From positions 62,001-126,000 of the forward strand of contig JABLTJ010000007.1 in assembly GCA_013166775.1 (NCBI GenBank): DNA of 64,000 nt, in the 5' to 3' direction. Numbering within the stretch: the stretch's first letter is position 1; each line of letters opens with the position of its first letter. Of the stretch, positions 26,506 to 34,315 are shown in pieces. Both the position numbers and the translations under genes were made by a program. Source of the stretch: Promethearchaeati archaeon (GTDB lineage: Archaea; Asgardarchaeota; Heimdallarchaeia; Heimdallarchaeales; Heimdallarchaeaceae). The notes under the pieces were generated by a model that did not search any database, was not told where the DNA came from, and was given only the letters and a program-made list of their open reading frames with translations.

Positions 26506-27878
26506 TGTCCTTTGATGATTTTCGTGATAAATTACTCAATATTTCTGATTCAGCAATTAAATATTCGAAAGATTTGAGTATACCATCTGCAGAGATTTTC
26601 GTTTTTAGTCAATCTTCAACAGATCTCTCTGATCAAAATGGAAAGATAGATATCAAAGATGGTGTGAAACAAGGAGTAGGTATCCGAGTAGCTATTGGTA
26701 AGAAATTAGGTTTTGCTAGTTGTACAGGATTTGAGGAGGAACCAATAAAAGGTGCATTAAAACAAGCTCATTCATTGGCTAAAGTTAGTCCGGAAAATCC
26801 TTTATTTAATGGTTTTACACCTGATAGTATCAGAGCGAACGAAGGTACACTTGATTCAAGATTGTTTGATGTTGATGCAATTGCTCTAGGTAAAAATATT
26901 GATGAAATCAGCAATCAGATAGATAAAAATGATAAAAGGCTTACATTTACTTATTTTGGTGCGACTGTTAGTATCGAAGGTTATGCTGTAGGTACTACAG
27001 AAGGTTGCCTTTCTTCAACTCTGTCATCTGGTACAGGTTCTTTTGCTTATGTTATTGCAATGGAAGCTGGAGAGAGAAGTACAGGTAGTTGGAGTGAATT
27101 CAGTCGTGGAATCCATTCTTTAGAGGGTATAGGCGAAACTGCTAGTAAAAGAGCATTGAGAGGATTAGGAAAGAAAGATTTTGAGGGAACAGAAATACTT
27201 CCAACAGTTTGGGAATCTAAAACTACTGCTTCATTTCTATTATATCCATTTTTCACAGGAACTTCAGGTTCAGGATATGTTGAGAAGAGAAATCCTTGGG
27301 GAGAAAAATTAGATAAAGAACTCGCAGTTAAAGAGTTGAATGTAATTGATGATGGAATTAATCCTGATTACCTAACTACTCACGCAATAGATACTGAAGG
27401 TACTCCAAGAAGGAAAACAACAATTGTAGAAAATGGTGTTCTGAAATCATTCTTATATAATAGAATGTATGGTCATGCTGTAGGAAAAGAATCAACAGGA
27501 AATGCTAGAAGAGAAGGTGCGGGGGGAACACCTTTTGAAAATGTTCCAAGCTCCGTACCAAATAAAATTATAGTCCAAACTGGAAGTAAAAGCCTAGAAG
27601 ATCAAATAAGCGAAATAGACAAGGGAATTCTAGTACCTACACTACCTTTAGGAATAGAGAATTTCAATCCTATTACTGGAGATTTCAGTAGTTCTTCAAC
27701 TGACTCTTTTCTAATTCTTAAGGGTCAAATAGTTTATCCGATAAAGAATATTACAGTTGCAGGAAACTTTAACGACACATTGATGAATATACAAACCATT
27801 GGATCAGATAGAATTCCAACATCAAATCCTATAGATTCTCCTTCAATGACATTCAGGGGACATACAATAGGCAGTTAA
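26505..27878 (+). CDS. pmbA: TldE/PmbA-like subunit
   Basis: Non-metal subunit of the TldD/TldE heterodimer, 457 aa. It shares the family fold (DVDAIALGKNIDEI; VWESKTTASFLLYPFFTGTS; DTEGTPRRKTTIVENGVLKS; LYNRMYGHAVGKESTGNARR) but lacks the HExxxH zinc motif of TldD, as expected for the E subunit. The C-terminal segment DSFLILKGQIVYPIKNITVA is the conserved end. The start codon overlaps the TldD stop by one base, indicating translational coupling and a 1:1 complex. Confidence 0.92.
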   Translation: MSFDDFRDKLLNISDSAIKYSKDLSIPSAEIFVFSQSSTDLSDQNGKIDIKDGVKQGVGIRVAIGKKLGFASCTGFEEEPIKGALKQAHSLAKVSPENPLFNGFTPDSIRANEGTLDSRLFDVDAIALGKNIDEISNQIDKNDKRLTFTYFGATVSIEGYAVGTTEGCLSSTLSSGTGSFAYVIAMEAGERSTGSWSEFSRGIHSLEGIGETASKRALRGLGKKDFEGTEILPTVWESKTTASFLLYPFFTGTSGSGYVEKRNPWGEKLDKELAVKELNVIDDGINPDYLTTHAIDTEGTPRRKTTIVENGVLKSFLYNRMYGHAVGKESTGNARREGAGGTPFENVPSSVPNKIIVQTGSKSLEDQISEIDKGILVPTLPLGIENFNPITGDFSSSSTDSFLILKGQIVYPIKNITVAGNFNDTLMNIQTIGSDRIPTSNPIDSPSMTFRGHTIGS

Positions 27879-28053
27879 TTTTCTTAACTGCTTTTCTTAT
27901 TTTTATTCTAATTTTCCACATAATAAAGAAGTTAAGTTTTCATAATGAATTTAACACTTAATGTTTTCTATTAACTACATCTAAAATGGTCTTCAAGTAC
28001 ATAAAAAACCATAATAGGGAATTTAAATCTGAAGGAATTCTGCAATTGCTATT

Positions 28054-28416
28054 TTATTTTGAGGTTTTCCCGCAGTTATTGCATGTTTTTGTACCTGGAT
28101 CCAACTTCATCCCACAAGAATCACAGAATTTTACTTCGGTTGATTTCTCAGAGATTTTTGAATCCTTTCCATTTGCTAAATCTTCACCTTTTGTGATGTC
28201 ATAAGTGCTTCTACGTGTTGGAGAAGTAGTTTGTCCAGTTTTCTTTAAGAAAGTGAATAGACCTATAACACCTAGAATAGCAAAGAATAGAATTATAGCA
28301 AATAGAATGTAGAACACAATCTTCCCGGTTACTATACCTAAAACTAATAATGTTATTAGAACTACAACAAATCCGAACAATACACCATTAAAAGAACGTC
28401 TGCTTCTGATTCTCAT
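28054..28416 (-). CDS. small membrane protein with C-terminal zinc ribbon
   Basis: A 120-aa protein with two membrane helices (LFGFVVVLITLLVLGIVTG; IVFYILFAIILFFAILGVIG), a 40-residue linker, and a C-terminal zinc ribbon CDSCGMKLDPGTKTCNNCG (two CxxC pairs). Membrane-tethered zinc ribbons of this kind are common in archaea and of unknown function. It is followed by the frameshifted GNAT gene on the same strand (22 bases between), so an operon is possible. Confidence 0.7.
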   Translation of the reverse strand: MRIRSRRSFNGVLFGFVVVLITLLVLGIVTGKIVFYILFAIILFFAILGVIGLFTFLKKTGQTTSPTRRSTYDITKGEDLANGKDSKISEKSTEVKFCDSCGMKLDPGTKTCNNCGKTSK

Positions 28417-28438
28417 TTCTATAATTTGTTTCTTCTAA

Positions 28439-28870
28439 CTAATATAAAGAGTTTTTGACATTTAGGTCTTTATGGAAAATAGACATTTCTTCCCAATTTT
28501 CCTCAATCCCAGTAGCTACAAATCCTTCAATCTCTTTATATCCTCGTTTTCTGCAGATAGTTAAAGCTGCAGAGTTGTATGCATAAAAAATCGTATCTTC
28601 ATGACCTTCTTTTCGCATTAGTTCTTCAAAGAAATCAAAGAATTTTTTTCCATAACCTTTACCACGATGTTCTTGTGTTAACCAGAGTTCATGAAGCTCA
28701 ACAAATTCTTTCTCTCCTCCTAGTAATTGTTCAAGAATTCGTAAATCCTCACTATCTCTTTTATCACCAGGTTTGTGTTCTTTTGATGAACTCTCATGCC
28801 AGATAGCATGTCCAATAATTTGATCATTCTCCAACCATATTATAAGATGTGATGGATTTTTTATACCCAA
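28439..28870 (-). CDS. GNAT-family N-acetyltransferase, frame-disrupted at N-terminus
   Basis: Acetyl-CoA-dependent N-acetyltransferase. The core is intact: LHELWLTQEHRGKGYGKKFF carries the CoA loop, and YNSAALTICRKRGYKEIEGF is the usual motif B region. The track begins at TTG 28870, but a coding-like N-terminus lies upstream from ATG 28956 (MKFVVGWDIEEFMEYKTRVV). It reaches the core only if two single bases are removed: one G near 28893 and one A from the A6 run near 28859-28864. The restored protein would be about 171 aa. So either the sequence has two extra-base errors or the gene is dying. Substrate unknown. Confidence 0.75.
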   Translation of the reverse strand: MGIKNPSHLIIWLENDQIIGHAIWHESSSKEHKPGDKRDSEDLRILEQLLGGEKEFVELHELWLTQEHRGKGYGKKFFDFFEELMRKEGHEDTIFYAYNSAALTICRKRGYKEIEGFVATGIEENWEEMSIFHKDLNVKNSLY

Positions 28871-28998
28871 TTTCTTTCAACGTCTCCTTTAGTACCTACT
28901 ACACGTGTTTTATACTCCATAAACTCTTCAATATCCCATCCTACTACAAACTTCATATGCTAGAAGTTAAAAAAAATATATTTCAATCTTTATTAAAA

Positions 28999-30018
28999 TC
29001 ATTGCTTCAAAGCTCTTATCCAGAGATAAAGATCTTTCTTGCAATTAGGACATTTAGGATTTTTTTCGAGCCATGCTAAGATATGATTTTTATGAGCATA
29101 GACTTCGCAGCAAGGAGTTCGAACAACATCTTCTTTCTCTGAAGGTTTTAAATCCAATAAACAGACACAACAGGTTGGTCTGGAAGCAGTACACTTATCA
29201 CATTTTTCTTCTTTTGTTTCAAATAAATCCCCACATGAATAACAGAGTAATTCTTCAACATCAACTTCTCCATAATCATCAATGGAGATTTCCTGATATA
29301 ATAATCGGATAAGCTCCAATATTTGATAGATCTCATAAGGGGATTTTAATATTCCTGAAACAAACTTTCCATTAAAAGTCACAGATTTGATATTTAATGC
29401 TTGTTTCATAAGAATCGATCGTATATTTTGATTATTTGAAACAGTATCAATTAGAGATGATCGTGTTGAAAAAACATAATACAATGAACTAAATTTCGCA
29501 TTTTCTGTTTCTTTTGTATCTGTTTTTCTTACACTCAAAGCAAAAGGATATGCATTCTTTAGTATAGCATCAATTGTAATTATTTCTGATGATTTTAGAA
29601 CCAAACTGACATTAGCTAGGAAACTAAGCTTATTATCAGGCGGAAAATTAAAAGATACTCTAGGTGGAAATTCATAACTTGCTTGTATGTTAACAGCTCC
29701 TATTGTTTCCAAACTTGGTGTAATAGTTTCACTTAATACATGACTCTTATCAGTTGAAGTGTTTCTGTCTCTTAGTCTTTGAACTAATGCAAAATTCTGT
29801 CTGAAACTCTTTTCTTTTGTCATTCTAAAATACCATCCTGCTCCAAGAAATAGAGGTATGCCTACTATACCTGCTGTAATCATAAGAGTTAATGCATTAA
29901 GATTGGTTATTTTAAAAAGAAAGTAAAAAAGTGTTATAAATCCTCCAAACAAACCAATAACAATTATTATTGCAACTAATGTAGAAAAAGAAGATCTCCA
30001 AGTAGACTTAACAGACAT
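28999..30018 (-). CDS. membrane-anchored RING-finger protein (E3-ligase-like)
   Basis: A protein of about 339 aa. Two N-terminal membrane helices (FSTLVAIIIVIGLFGGFITL; LTLMITAGIVGIPLFLGAGW) anchor a long middle region without known motifs. The C-terminus (from about residue 260) holds a zinc ribbon CYSCGDLFETKEEKCDKC. A RING-like finger follows: CVCLLDLK, then TPCCEVYAHKNHILAWL and CPNCKKDL, supplying eight ligands (two Cys pairs, two His, one Cys pair). The W after the second His is typical of E2-binding RING domains. RING proteins act as ubiquitin or SAMP-type E3 ligases in eukaryotes and some archaea; the partner is not in this window. ATG 30018 is preferred over TTG 30024. Confidence 0.75.
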   Translation of the reverse strand: MSVKSTWRSSFSTLVAIIIVIGLFGGFITLFYFLFKITNLNALTLMITAGIVGIPLFLGAGWYFRMTKEKSFRQNFALVQRLRDRNTSTDKSHVLSETITPSLETIGAVNIQASYEFPPRVSFNFPPDNKLSFLANVSLVLKSSEIITIDAILKNAYPFALSVRKTDTKETENAKFSSLYYVFSTRSSLIDTVSNNQNIRSILMKQALNIKSVTFNGKFVSGILKSPYEIYQILELIRLLYQEISIDDYGEVDVEELLCYSCGDLFETKEEKCDKCTASRPTCCVCLLDLKPSEKEDVVRTPCCEVYAHKNHILAWLEKNPKCPNCKKDLYLWIRALKQ

Positions 30019-30157
30019 TTCCAACCTATACTAGTTAATTCAGTATTAAATACATTTCCAAATCCTTGATGTATGTTTTTTCGCAAGTAGTATTCGTTTT
30101 TATATTACGTATAAGAGTCTTATTATTAGACAAATGAAATAAAAAAAGGGGATAAAG

Positions 30158-30667
30158 TTGAAACTTTTAAAAAGTAAAACAACTTTGATTTCTGTTTTTA
30201 TAATTTTGTTACTAGTCTCTACATCAAGTTTTGGAGTACCTAAAGTTCAATATTCTAGTAACACTATATCTATCCTATACGATTCGTCAGATGATATAGC
30301 TAAATACACATCTAAGAAATCATTCAATATCATAGAAAAATATGGGTATCAATCAGTAGAAATCAATCCAATTCATAGTTTAACTGATTTCAAAAAAACA
30401 ATAGCAACAAATCCTTATATCTTAATCTTAATTTTTCATGGAGATAGAAATGGAATTCAAATAGGATCAAAGAAAATAGATTGGGAAGGATTAAGTAAAA
30501 TTCTAAAAAATATCAAAACAAAAAATATCATAATAGAAAGTTGTAGTTCTGATGAAGTAAAAAAATCTATGAATGAAGAAAAATATGAACATATCTTGAG
30601 GGAAGAATTTTTTTACTTTTCTTTTTGTAGATTATTTAATAATCTTTCAAGATATCCTTCAAATTGA
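30158..30667 (+). CDS. secreted caspase-fold-like protein, probably truncated
   Basis: A 169-aa protein with a signal peptide (LISVFIILLLVSTSSFG). After it, a Rossmann-like caspase-fold pattern is visible. LILIFHGDRNGIQIGSKKID places a His-Gly where clan CD peptidases have the catalytic His, and KNIIIESCSSDEVKK gives the Cys after a hydrophobic strand. The chain then ends within about 35 residues; the last 18 codons are antisense to the MarR gene and look non-native, so the C-terminal half seems lost. TTG start at 30158 behind a good ggggataaag site. It may be a remnant; peptidase activity is uncertain. Confidence 0.5.
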   Translation: MKLLKSKTTLISVFIILLLVSTSSFGVPKVQYSSNTISILYDSSDDIAKYTSKKSFNIIEKYGYQSVEINPIHSLTDFKKTIATNPYILILIFHGDRNGIQIGSKKIDWEGLSKILKNIKTKNIIIESCSSDEVKKSMNEEKYEHILREEFFYFSFCRLFNNLSRYPSN

Positions 30668-31050
30668 TCAATCTCTTCTGAAGAAAAATCTTGATAGAAT
30701 AATTTCGTCATATCTTGTGAAACTGTAAGATACTTATTAGATAGATCTTTGCTTTTTTCAGTTAGAAAGATTAGAATTTTTCTTCTGTCATCCTCTGAAT
30801 GGACTCTTTTAATATGTCCCGACTCATCTAATCTATCTAACATTGATGTTAAAGTAGATTTACCAAGAGCAGTTTTTTGAGATAATTCTGCAATAGAAAT
30901 TCCATCCTTTCTCCATAGTGGGAAGAGGATTCTTCCTTGTGCTGAATTAATATCTATTTCATGATCTGCAAGTAATTTAGTAAAGATTCGATTAGATAAC
31001 TGATGAATCTTTGATATAAGATAGCCACCTTTTCTTTGATGTTTCATCAT
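30613..31050 (-). CDS. MarR-family transcriptional regulator
   Basis: A 145-aa winged-helix repressor. The recognition helix region is GISIAELSQKTALGKSTLTSMLDRLDES and the wing is HIKRVHSEDDRRKILIFLTE, closely matching MarR. It follows the PPOX gene by 24 bases on the same strand, so they form an operon that MarR probably autoregulates through the repeat-rich promoter near 31560-31590. MarR proteins typically sense small aromatic or oxidising compounds. The 3' end overlaps the convergent caspase-like ORF by 55 bases. Confidence 0.92.
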   Translation of the reverse strand: MMKHQRKGGYLISKIHQLSNRIFTKLLADHEIDINSAQGRILFPLWRKDGISIAELSQKTALGKSTLTSMLDRLDESGHIKRVHSEDDRRKILIFLTEKSKDLSNKYLTVSQDMTKLFYQDFSSEEIDQFEGYLERLLNNLQKEK

Positions 31051-31074
31051 CTACCACTAATATTTTCTATATTA

Positions 31075-31503
31075 TCAATCTAAACTTTCTGGTATAAGAA
31101 AATTAACGTTAATTGGGCTTTTGTAATAATTCCCATATTGTGCAACAAAATGCAATACGGTGTAATCAGGATCATCAGCTCCAAGTGGATAGTATTTTTC
31201 ACAATCGTCATTCCATAACATTTTTCTTGATTCAGAATCTCTTTTGATTTCAATTCTACCTACTAACATTAAACCTTCCCAAGTTTCAAAATCAACAAAA
31301 TATACACAGGATTTATCATTCATCTTAAATTGGTTTACTCTCTTTGAGGAAGTGTTTGTACTAAACCAAATTTCCTTTAAATCATTATATTTTGCATTTA
31401 TCATTGCTTTGATATTTGGAAAACTATCACTACCTATTGAACCTACTAGCGCAATACCACTCCGCTCTACTAATGATCTAGATTTTTCTATAGCTTCTTT
31501 CAT
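31075..31503 (-). CDS. PPOX-type FMN-binding split-barrel protein
   Basis: A pyridoxamine 5-phosphate oxidase-like flavoprotein, about 142 aa. Family features: KSRSLVERSGIALVGSIGSD, the strand EIWFSTNTSSKRVNQFKMND, then CVYFVDFETWEGLMLVGRIE. The general stress protein 26-like subgroup binds FMN or a deazaflavin and reduces small molecules. The ORF track begins upstream at 31551, but ATG 31503 is preferred because aaaggagagcaa gives an ideal ribosome-binding site and the protein then starts where homologues do. First gene of the PPOX-MarR operon. Confidence 0.88.
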   Translation of the reverse strand: MKEAIEKSRSLVERSGIALVGSIGSDSFPNIKAMINAKYNDLKEIWFSTNTSSKRVNQFKMNDKSCVYFVDFETWEGLMLVGRIEIKRDSESRKMLWNDDCEKYYPLGADDPDYTVLHFVAQYGNYYKSPINVNFLIPESLD

Positions 31504-31551
31504 TTGCTCTCCTTTTTTCATAATAATCACAACATGTTCTATACAATACAT

Positions 31552-31590
31552 TACTATATAGGACTATATTATATCGAACTATATAAGTTT
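31552..31590 (-). promoter_or_regulatory. promoter with repeated ATATAGT motifs before the PPOX-MarR operon
   Basis: On the minus strand, ATATAGT occurs three times within 35 bases (ATATAGTTCG, ATATAGTCCT, ATATAGTAAT), starting 15 and 10 bases apart, in the promoter region of the PPOX gene. One copy can serve as a TATA box. The repeated units are plausible binding sites for the MarR protein encoded by the same operon; this is inference. Confidence 0.4.
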
Positions 31591-31625
31591 TTCTCAAAAG
31601 GTAGATAGTTAGAAAGACTCAGACC

Positions 31626-32432
31626 TTAGATACTTTTGAAATCTTCAAGTCCAAATGCGTTCTCTATAAGATCAATCAGTCGAGCACTAAATCTAGTTGC
31701 AGGAGCTCCATCAACCATTTCATGATCTATTTTAATTGTAAGATTTAGAAAATCTCGATTTAACAATTTACCATCATAAATCCTTGGTTTTTTAGATATA
31801 CCTCCAATAATGATTATAACTGGTAAGAATCCTAAGTTCACCCCCCATCCGCTTGTACCTTTACCAAACATTCCAATTGAAACTAAATTGATGGTTCCAG
31901 ATATTTTTTTCAAGTAGAAGGGATTCTTTTTTACTTTTCTCCAAAAAATAAGGTTTCTTATAGGACGAGGAAGCTTGTAGAGCGTATCGAATCGTTTTCT
32001 TGAGATCTGTGTGGAATATTTCTCGTCTTTTTCCTTTTGAAGCCCCCTGATTTCGTTATGAATTTCTCTTAAGCTTTTCGCATTTGACTTCCGTACAGTT
32101 AATGCTGTGGGAAATGGTTTCCCATCAATTATTTTTTCCACAGGAATCATTATATCTACATCATCAAAGATTATAACTTTTCTTCCCTTTCGAAGAGCAT
32201 GAACTTCTTTGTGCTCAAATACTGCTTGACCAATACATTTCGCAATAAAGGCGGTGAAAGATATAGTTTCACCAGTTTTTTCTTTATGGTTTTTGATAAG
32301 CTCACGGGATTTAGTAATATCTATTTCCGCATAACCTTCCATGAAAAATCTGTTTTTTGATAGCCTAACTACATCCTTAACTAAACTTCTTTTGAAAGGC
32401 AGTTCCTCGTAATTACCAGTATACTTATTCAT
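31626..32432 (-). CDS. stand-alone 2-oxoacid dehydrogenase E2-type acyltransferase domain
   Basis: A 268-aa protein consisting only of the chloramphenicol-acetyltransferase-like catalytic domain of E2 subunits. The catalytic motif is IDHEMVDGAPATRFS (HxxxDG). Other family segments are ISFTAFIAKCIGQAV, DVDIMIPVEKIIDGKPFPTA and GTINLVSIGMFGKGTSGWGV. There is no lipoyl or E3-binding domain, and no E1 or E3 gene nearby, so it is not a normal dehydrogenase-complex subunit. Similar lone domains in archaea may transfer acyl groups from CoA to other substrates. It diverges from the M29-like gene. Confidence 0.85.
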   Translation of the reverse strand: MNKYTGNYEELPFKRSLVKDVVRLSKNRFFMEGYAEIDITKSRELIKNHKEKTGETISFTAFIAKCIGQAVFEHKEVHALRKGRKVIIFDDVDIMIPVEKIIDGKPFPTALTVRKSNAKSLREIHNEIRGLQKEKDEKYSTQISRKRFDTLYKLPRPIRNLIFWRKVKKNPFYLKKISGTINLVSIGMFGKGTSGWGVNLGFLPVIIIIGGISKKPRIYDGKLLNRDFLNLTIKIDHEMVDGAPATRFSARLIDLIENAFGLEDFKSI

Positions 32433-32555
32433 TAGGAATTAAAAAAAATCAGTTTTTATTAACTTTACTGTTTTTTCATAAAAAAAACGCTTTTTTCACA
32501 CATTTTGTTTGTTGACGGAAAAATCTTTAACTTCAAGAAGATATTATTGTATGCA

Positions 32556-33536
32556 ATGAAGAAAGAAACTCAATCATGGACAAATATTCTAAAATACATG
32601 ATTGGAAAACCTAAAACCACTTCATTGGCAATTCTGTATCCTATTTCCAGAACTAAACTAGCAACGACTATCAGTGATGCTGCTTTAAAAATTGATCTGA
32701 AAGCAATTAAATTAGAAGTAAATCCAGCAAAAGATTTTGAAACTGTCCCTCAAAATCTAGCATCTATACTAGATAATCTAACCGAAGATGATTTTTTAAT
32801 TGTTATAAGAGGGGACAATTTCATAAATAAAATGAAACTAAATAATCATTTCAATACTTTCAGTGGTTTAATTAATAGTAAGGCTAGAAGCCTTGTTCTG
32901 CATATGTTAATCGATGCTAAGAATCTTACTTTTCTCTCCGATATAGATTATGAAGAGCTTATATCTTACACAAACACTTTAAAAACGAAATTAGAAAATT
33001 TCAAGAAAGTTAGAATTCAAACTCCTATTGGAACTGATCTCAAATTTTATCCAAGAAAATGGAGTACACTGCCAATAAAACCAAATGATGAGATAAAAAA
33101 CGGAATGCTACCTGCAGGGCAGTTATTTACAACTCCAATTGAATCTAGATCAAATGGGACAATCGTCATTGATAGATGTGTAAGCGAATTCCCAATTGAT
33201 TTCAAAGATATTATCCCCTTTCCAAAAATCGAAAACGAACTGATATTGGAAATAGAAAAGGGAAGAATTGTTAAGACTGAAGGAAAACAAGAAGCAGATT
33301 TTCTAAAAAACGAATGTTTAGCAAGAGTTGATTACAATGGATACACTCTTGGAGAGGTTACTTTTGGTACAAATCCAAATAAGAGCTTAGAGAACAATAT
33401 TGCTATTCAAGAGGTCTTAAGAGACACAATTCACTTTGGATTTGGATTAAATACACATTTAGGTGGAGATACAGTTTCGAATGTCCACTGGGATGCAGTA
33501 ATAGAATTCGATCACGATGAAATAGAATATTACTAA
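32556..33536 (+). CDS. M29-type aminopeptidase-like protein with altered metal site
   Basis: Resembles thermophilic aminopeptidases of family M29. GMLPAGQLFTTPIESRSNGT matches the NLPxGEVFTxP motif, YTLGEVTFGTNP the second-ligand strand, HFGFGLN the GxG loop and NVHWDAVI the final HWD ligands. However, the first metal ligand, a Glu in the family, is Gln here (LPAGQ). One metal site may therefore be weakened and activity is uncertain. The ORF track uses TTG at 32505; ATG 32556 is preferred since homologues start near KYMIGKP. About 326 aa. Confidence 0.78.
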   Translation: MKKETQSWTNILKYMIGKPKTTSLAILYPISRTKLATTISDAALKIDLKAIKLEVNPAKDFETVPQNLASILDNLTEDDFLIVIRGDNFINKMKLNNHFNTFSGLINSKARSLVLHMLIDAKNLTFLSDIDYEELISYTNTLKTKLENFKKVRIQTPIGTDLKFYPRKWSTLPIKPNDEIKNGMLPAGQLFTTPIESRSNGTIVIDRCVSEFPIDFKDIIPFPKIENELILEIEKGRIVKTEGKQEADFLKNECLARVDYNGYTLGEVTFGTNPNKSLENNIAIQEVLRDTIHFGFGLNTHLGGDTVSNVHWDAVIEFDHDEIEYY

Positions 33537-33542
33537 ATTGTG

Positions 33543-33887
33543 TTAAAAGTCGATATCAGGTCTTCTTTCAGGAATCATTTCTATTGGTTTTGAAAAATCA
33601 AATTTTGCATCAAAGTAAAGAGCACAATAACACCTTCCAAATTCAGAAATATCAGGTTCAGCGTAATCACAAGGACAGACAATATCGCGATCCATTTTAA
33701 AATCTTCAAATGTATCTCTGCATGGACAATTATAATATCCAACATTGTTAAAATACCTGGTTAGTCCATCTATTAACATGTCTAAAGTACCATCAGCATT
33801 ATTATGGAGAATCCATCCTCTTGTTGAAGCAACTCTTTTGATATAGTCTAGTGTGTTTTCTAGAGTTTTTTCATGGTTCATATTCAT
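33543..33887 (-). CDS. ferredoxin-thioredoxin reductase catalytic (beta) subunit
   Basis: A 114-aa Fe-S protein of the FTR catalytic family. The cluster and disulfide cysteines are in YNCPCRDTFEDF, DIVCPCDYAEPD and GRCYCALYF (CPC, CPC, CYC pattern), which coordinate the [4Fe-4S] cluster and the active disulfide. In plants FTR passes electrons from ferredoxin to thioredoxin; archaeal single-subunit forms reduce small thioredoxins or glutaredoxin-like partners. It follows the glutaredoxin gene with only about 6 bases between, so the two are one operon and likely a redox pair. Start ATG 33887 or 33881. Confidence 0.93.
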   Translation of the reverse strand: MNMNHEKTLENTLDYIKRVASTRGWILHNNADGTLDMLIDGLTRYFNNVGYYNCPCRDTFEDFKMDRDIVCPCDYAEPDISEFGRCYCALYFDAKFDFSKPIEMIPERRPDIDF

Positions 33888-33893
33888 CAACTT

Positions 33894-34205
33894 CTATTCC
33901 AATATTTCTTTCCAGTTGTCAATATTAAAACCAGCATAGAAATCTTTGCCATTTACTACTAAAAAAGGATATCTTATCATTGTATTGAAGAACTCTCGTA
34001 GTTCTCTTTTTAAGACTCGTTTTTCTTCAAATGGTATGAAATCAACATCGACGTATCTGTAGGAATAGCTATTATCCAATAACCATTGTTTTCCTTTCTT
34101 ACACCATTGGCATGTACTCAAAGCAAACAGTATGATGTCTTTTTCACATTTTTCGCCTTTTACAATTACTATCTCACCAGATATCTTGATGTCCTCGAAA
34201 CTCAT
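33894..34205 (-). CDS. glutaredoxin-like thiol oxidoreductase
   Basis: A 103-aa thioredoxin-fold protein with active site TCQWCKKGKQWL (CxxC) following the strand DIILFALS, and the cis-Pro region RYPFLVVNGKDFYAGF. The helix FEEKRVLKRELREFFN suits the glutaredoxin/NrdH class. It is directly upstream of the FTR catalytic subunit, so it is most likely reduced by FTR rather than by an NADPH thioredoxin reductase. A short N-terminal extension (MSFEDIKISGEIVIVKGEKC) adds one more Cys. Confidence 0.88.
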   Translation of the reverse strand: MSFEDIKISGEIVIVKGEKCEKDIILFALSTCQWCKKGKQWLLDNSYSYRYVDVDFIPFEEKRVLKRELREFFNTMIRYPFLVVNGKDFYAGFNIDNWKEILE

Positions 34206-34315
34206 TGAATTACCAAAATAACCTTAAATGAAGCAAATATAAATTTGCCTCTGTTACAATTAGAGAAAATTTGTTAGAAGTTAGCTTTTTTATTTCAAGT
34301 TGAGAAGGTTTCTTA

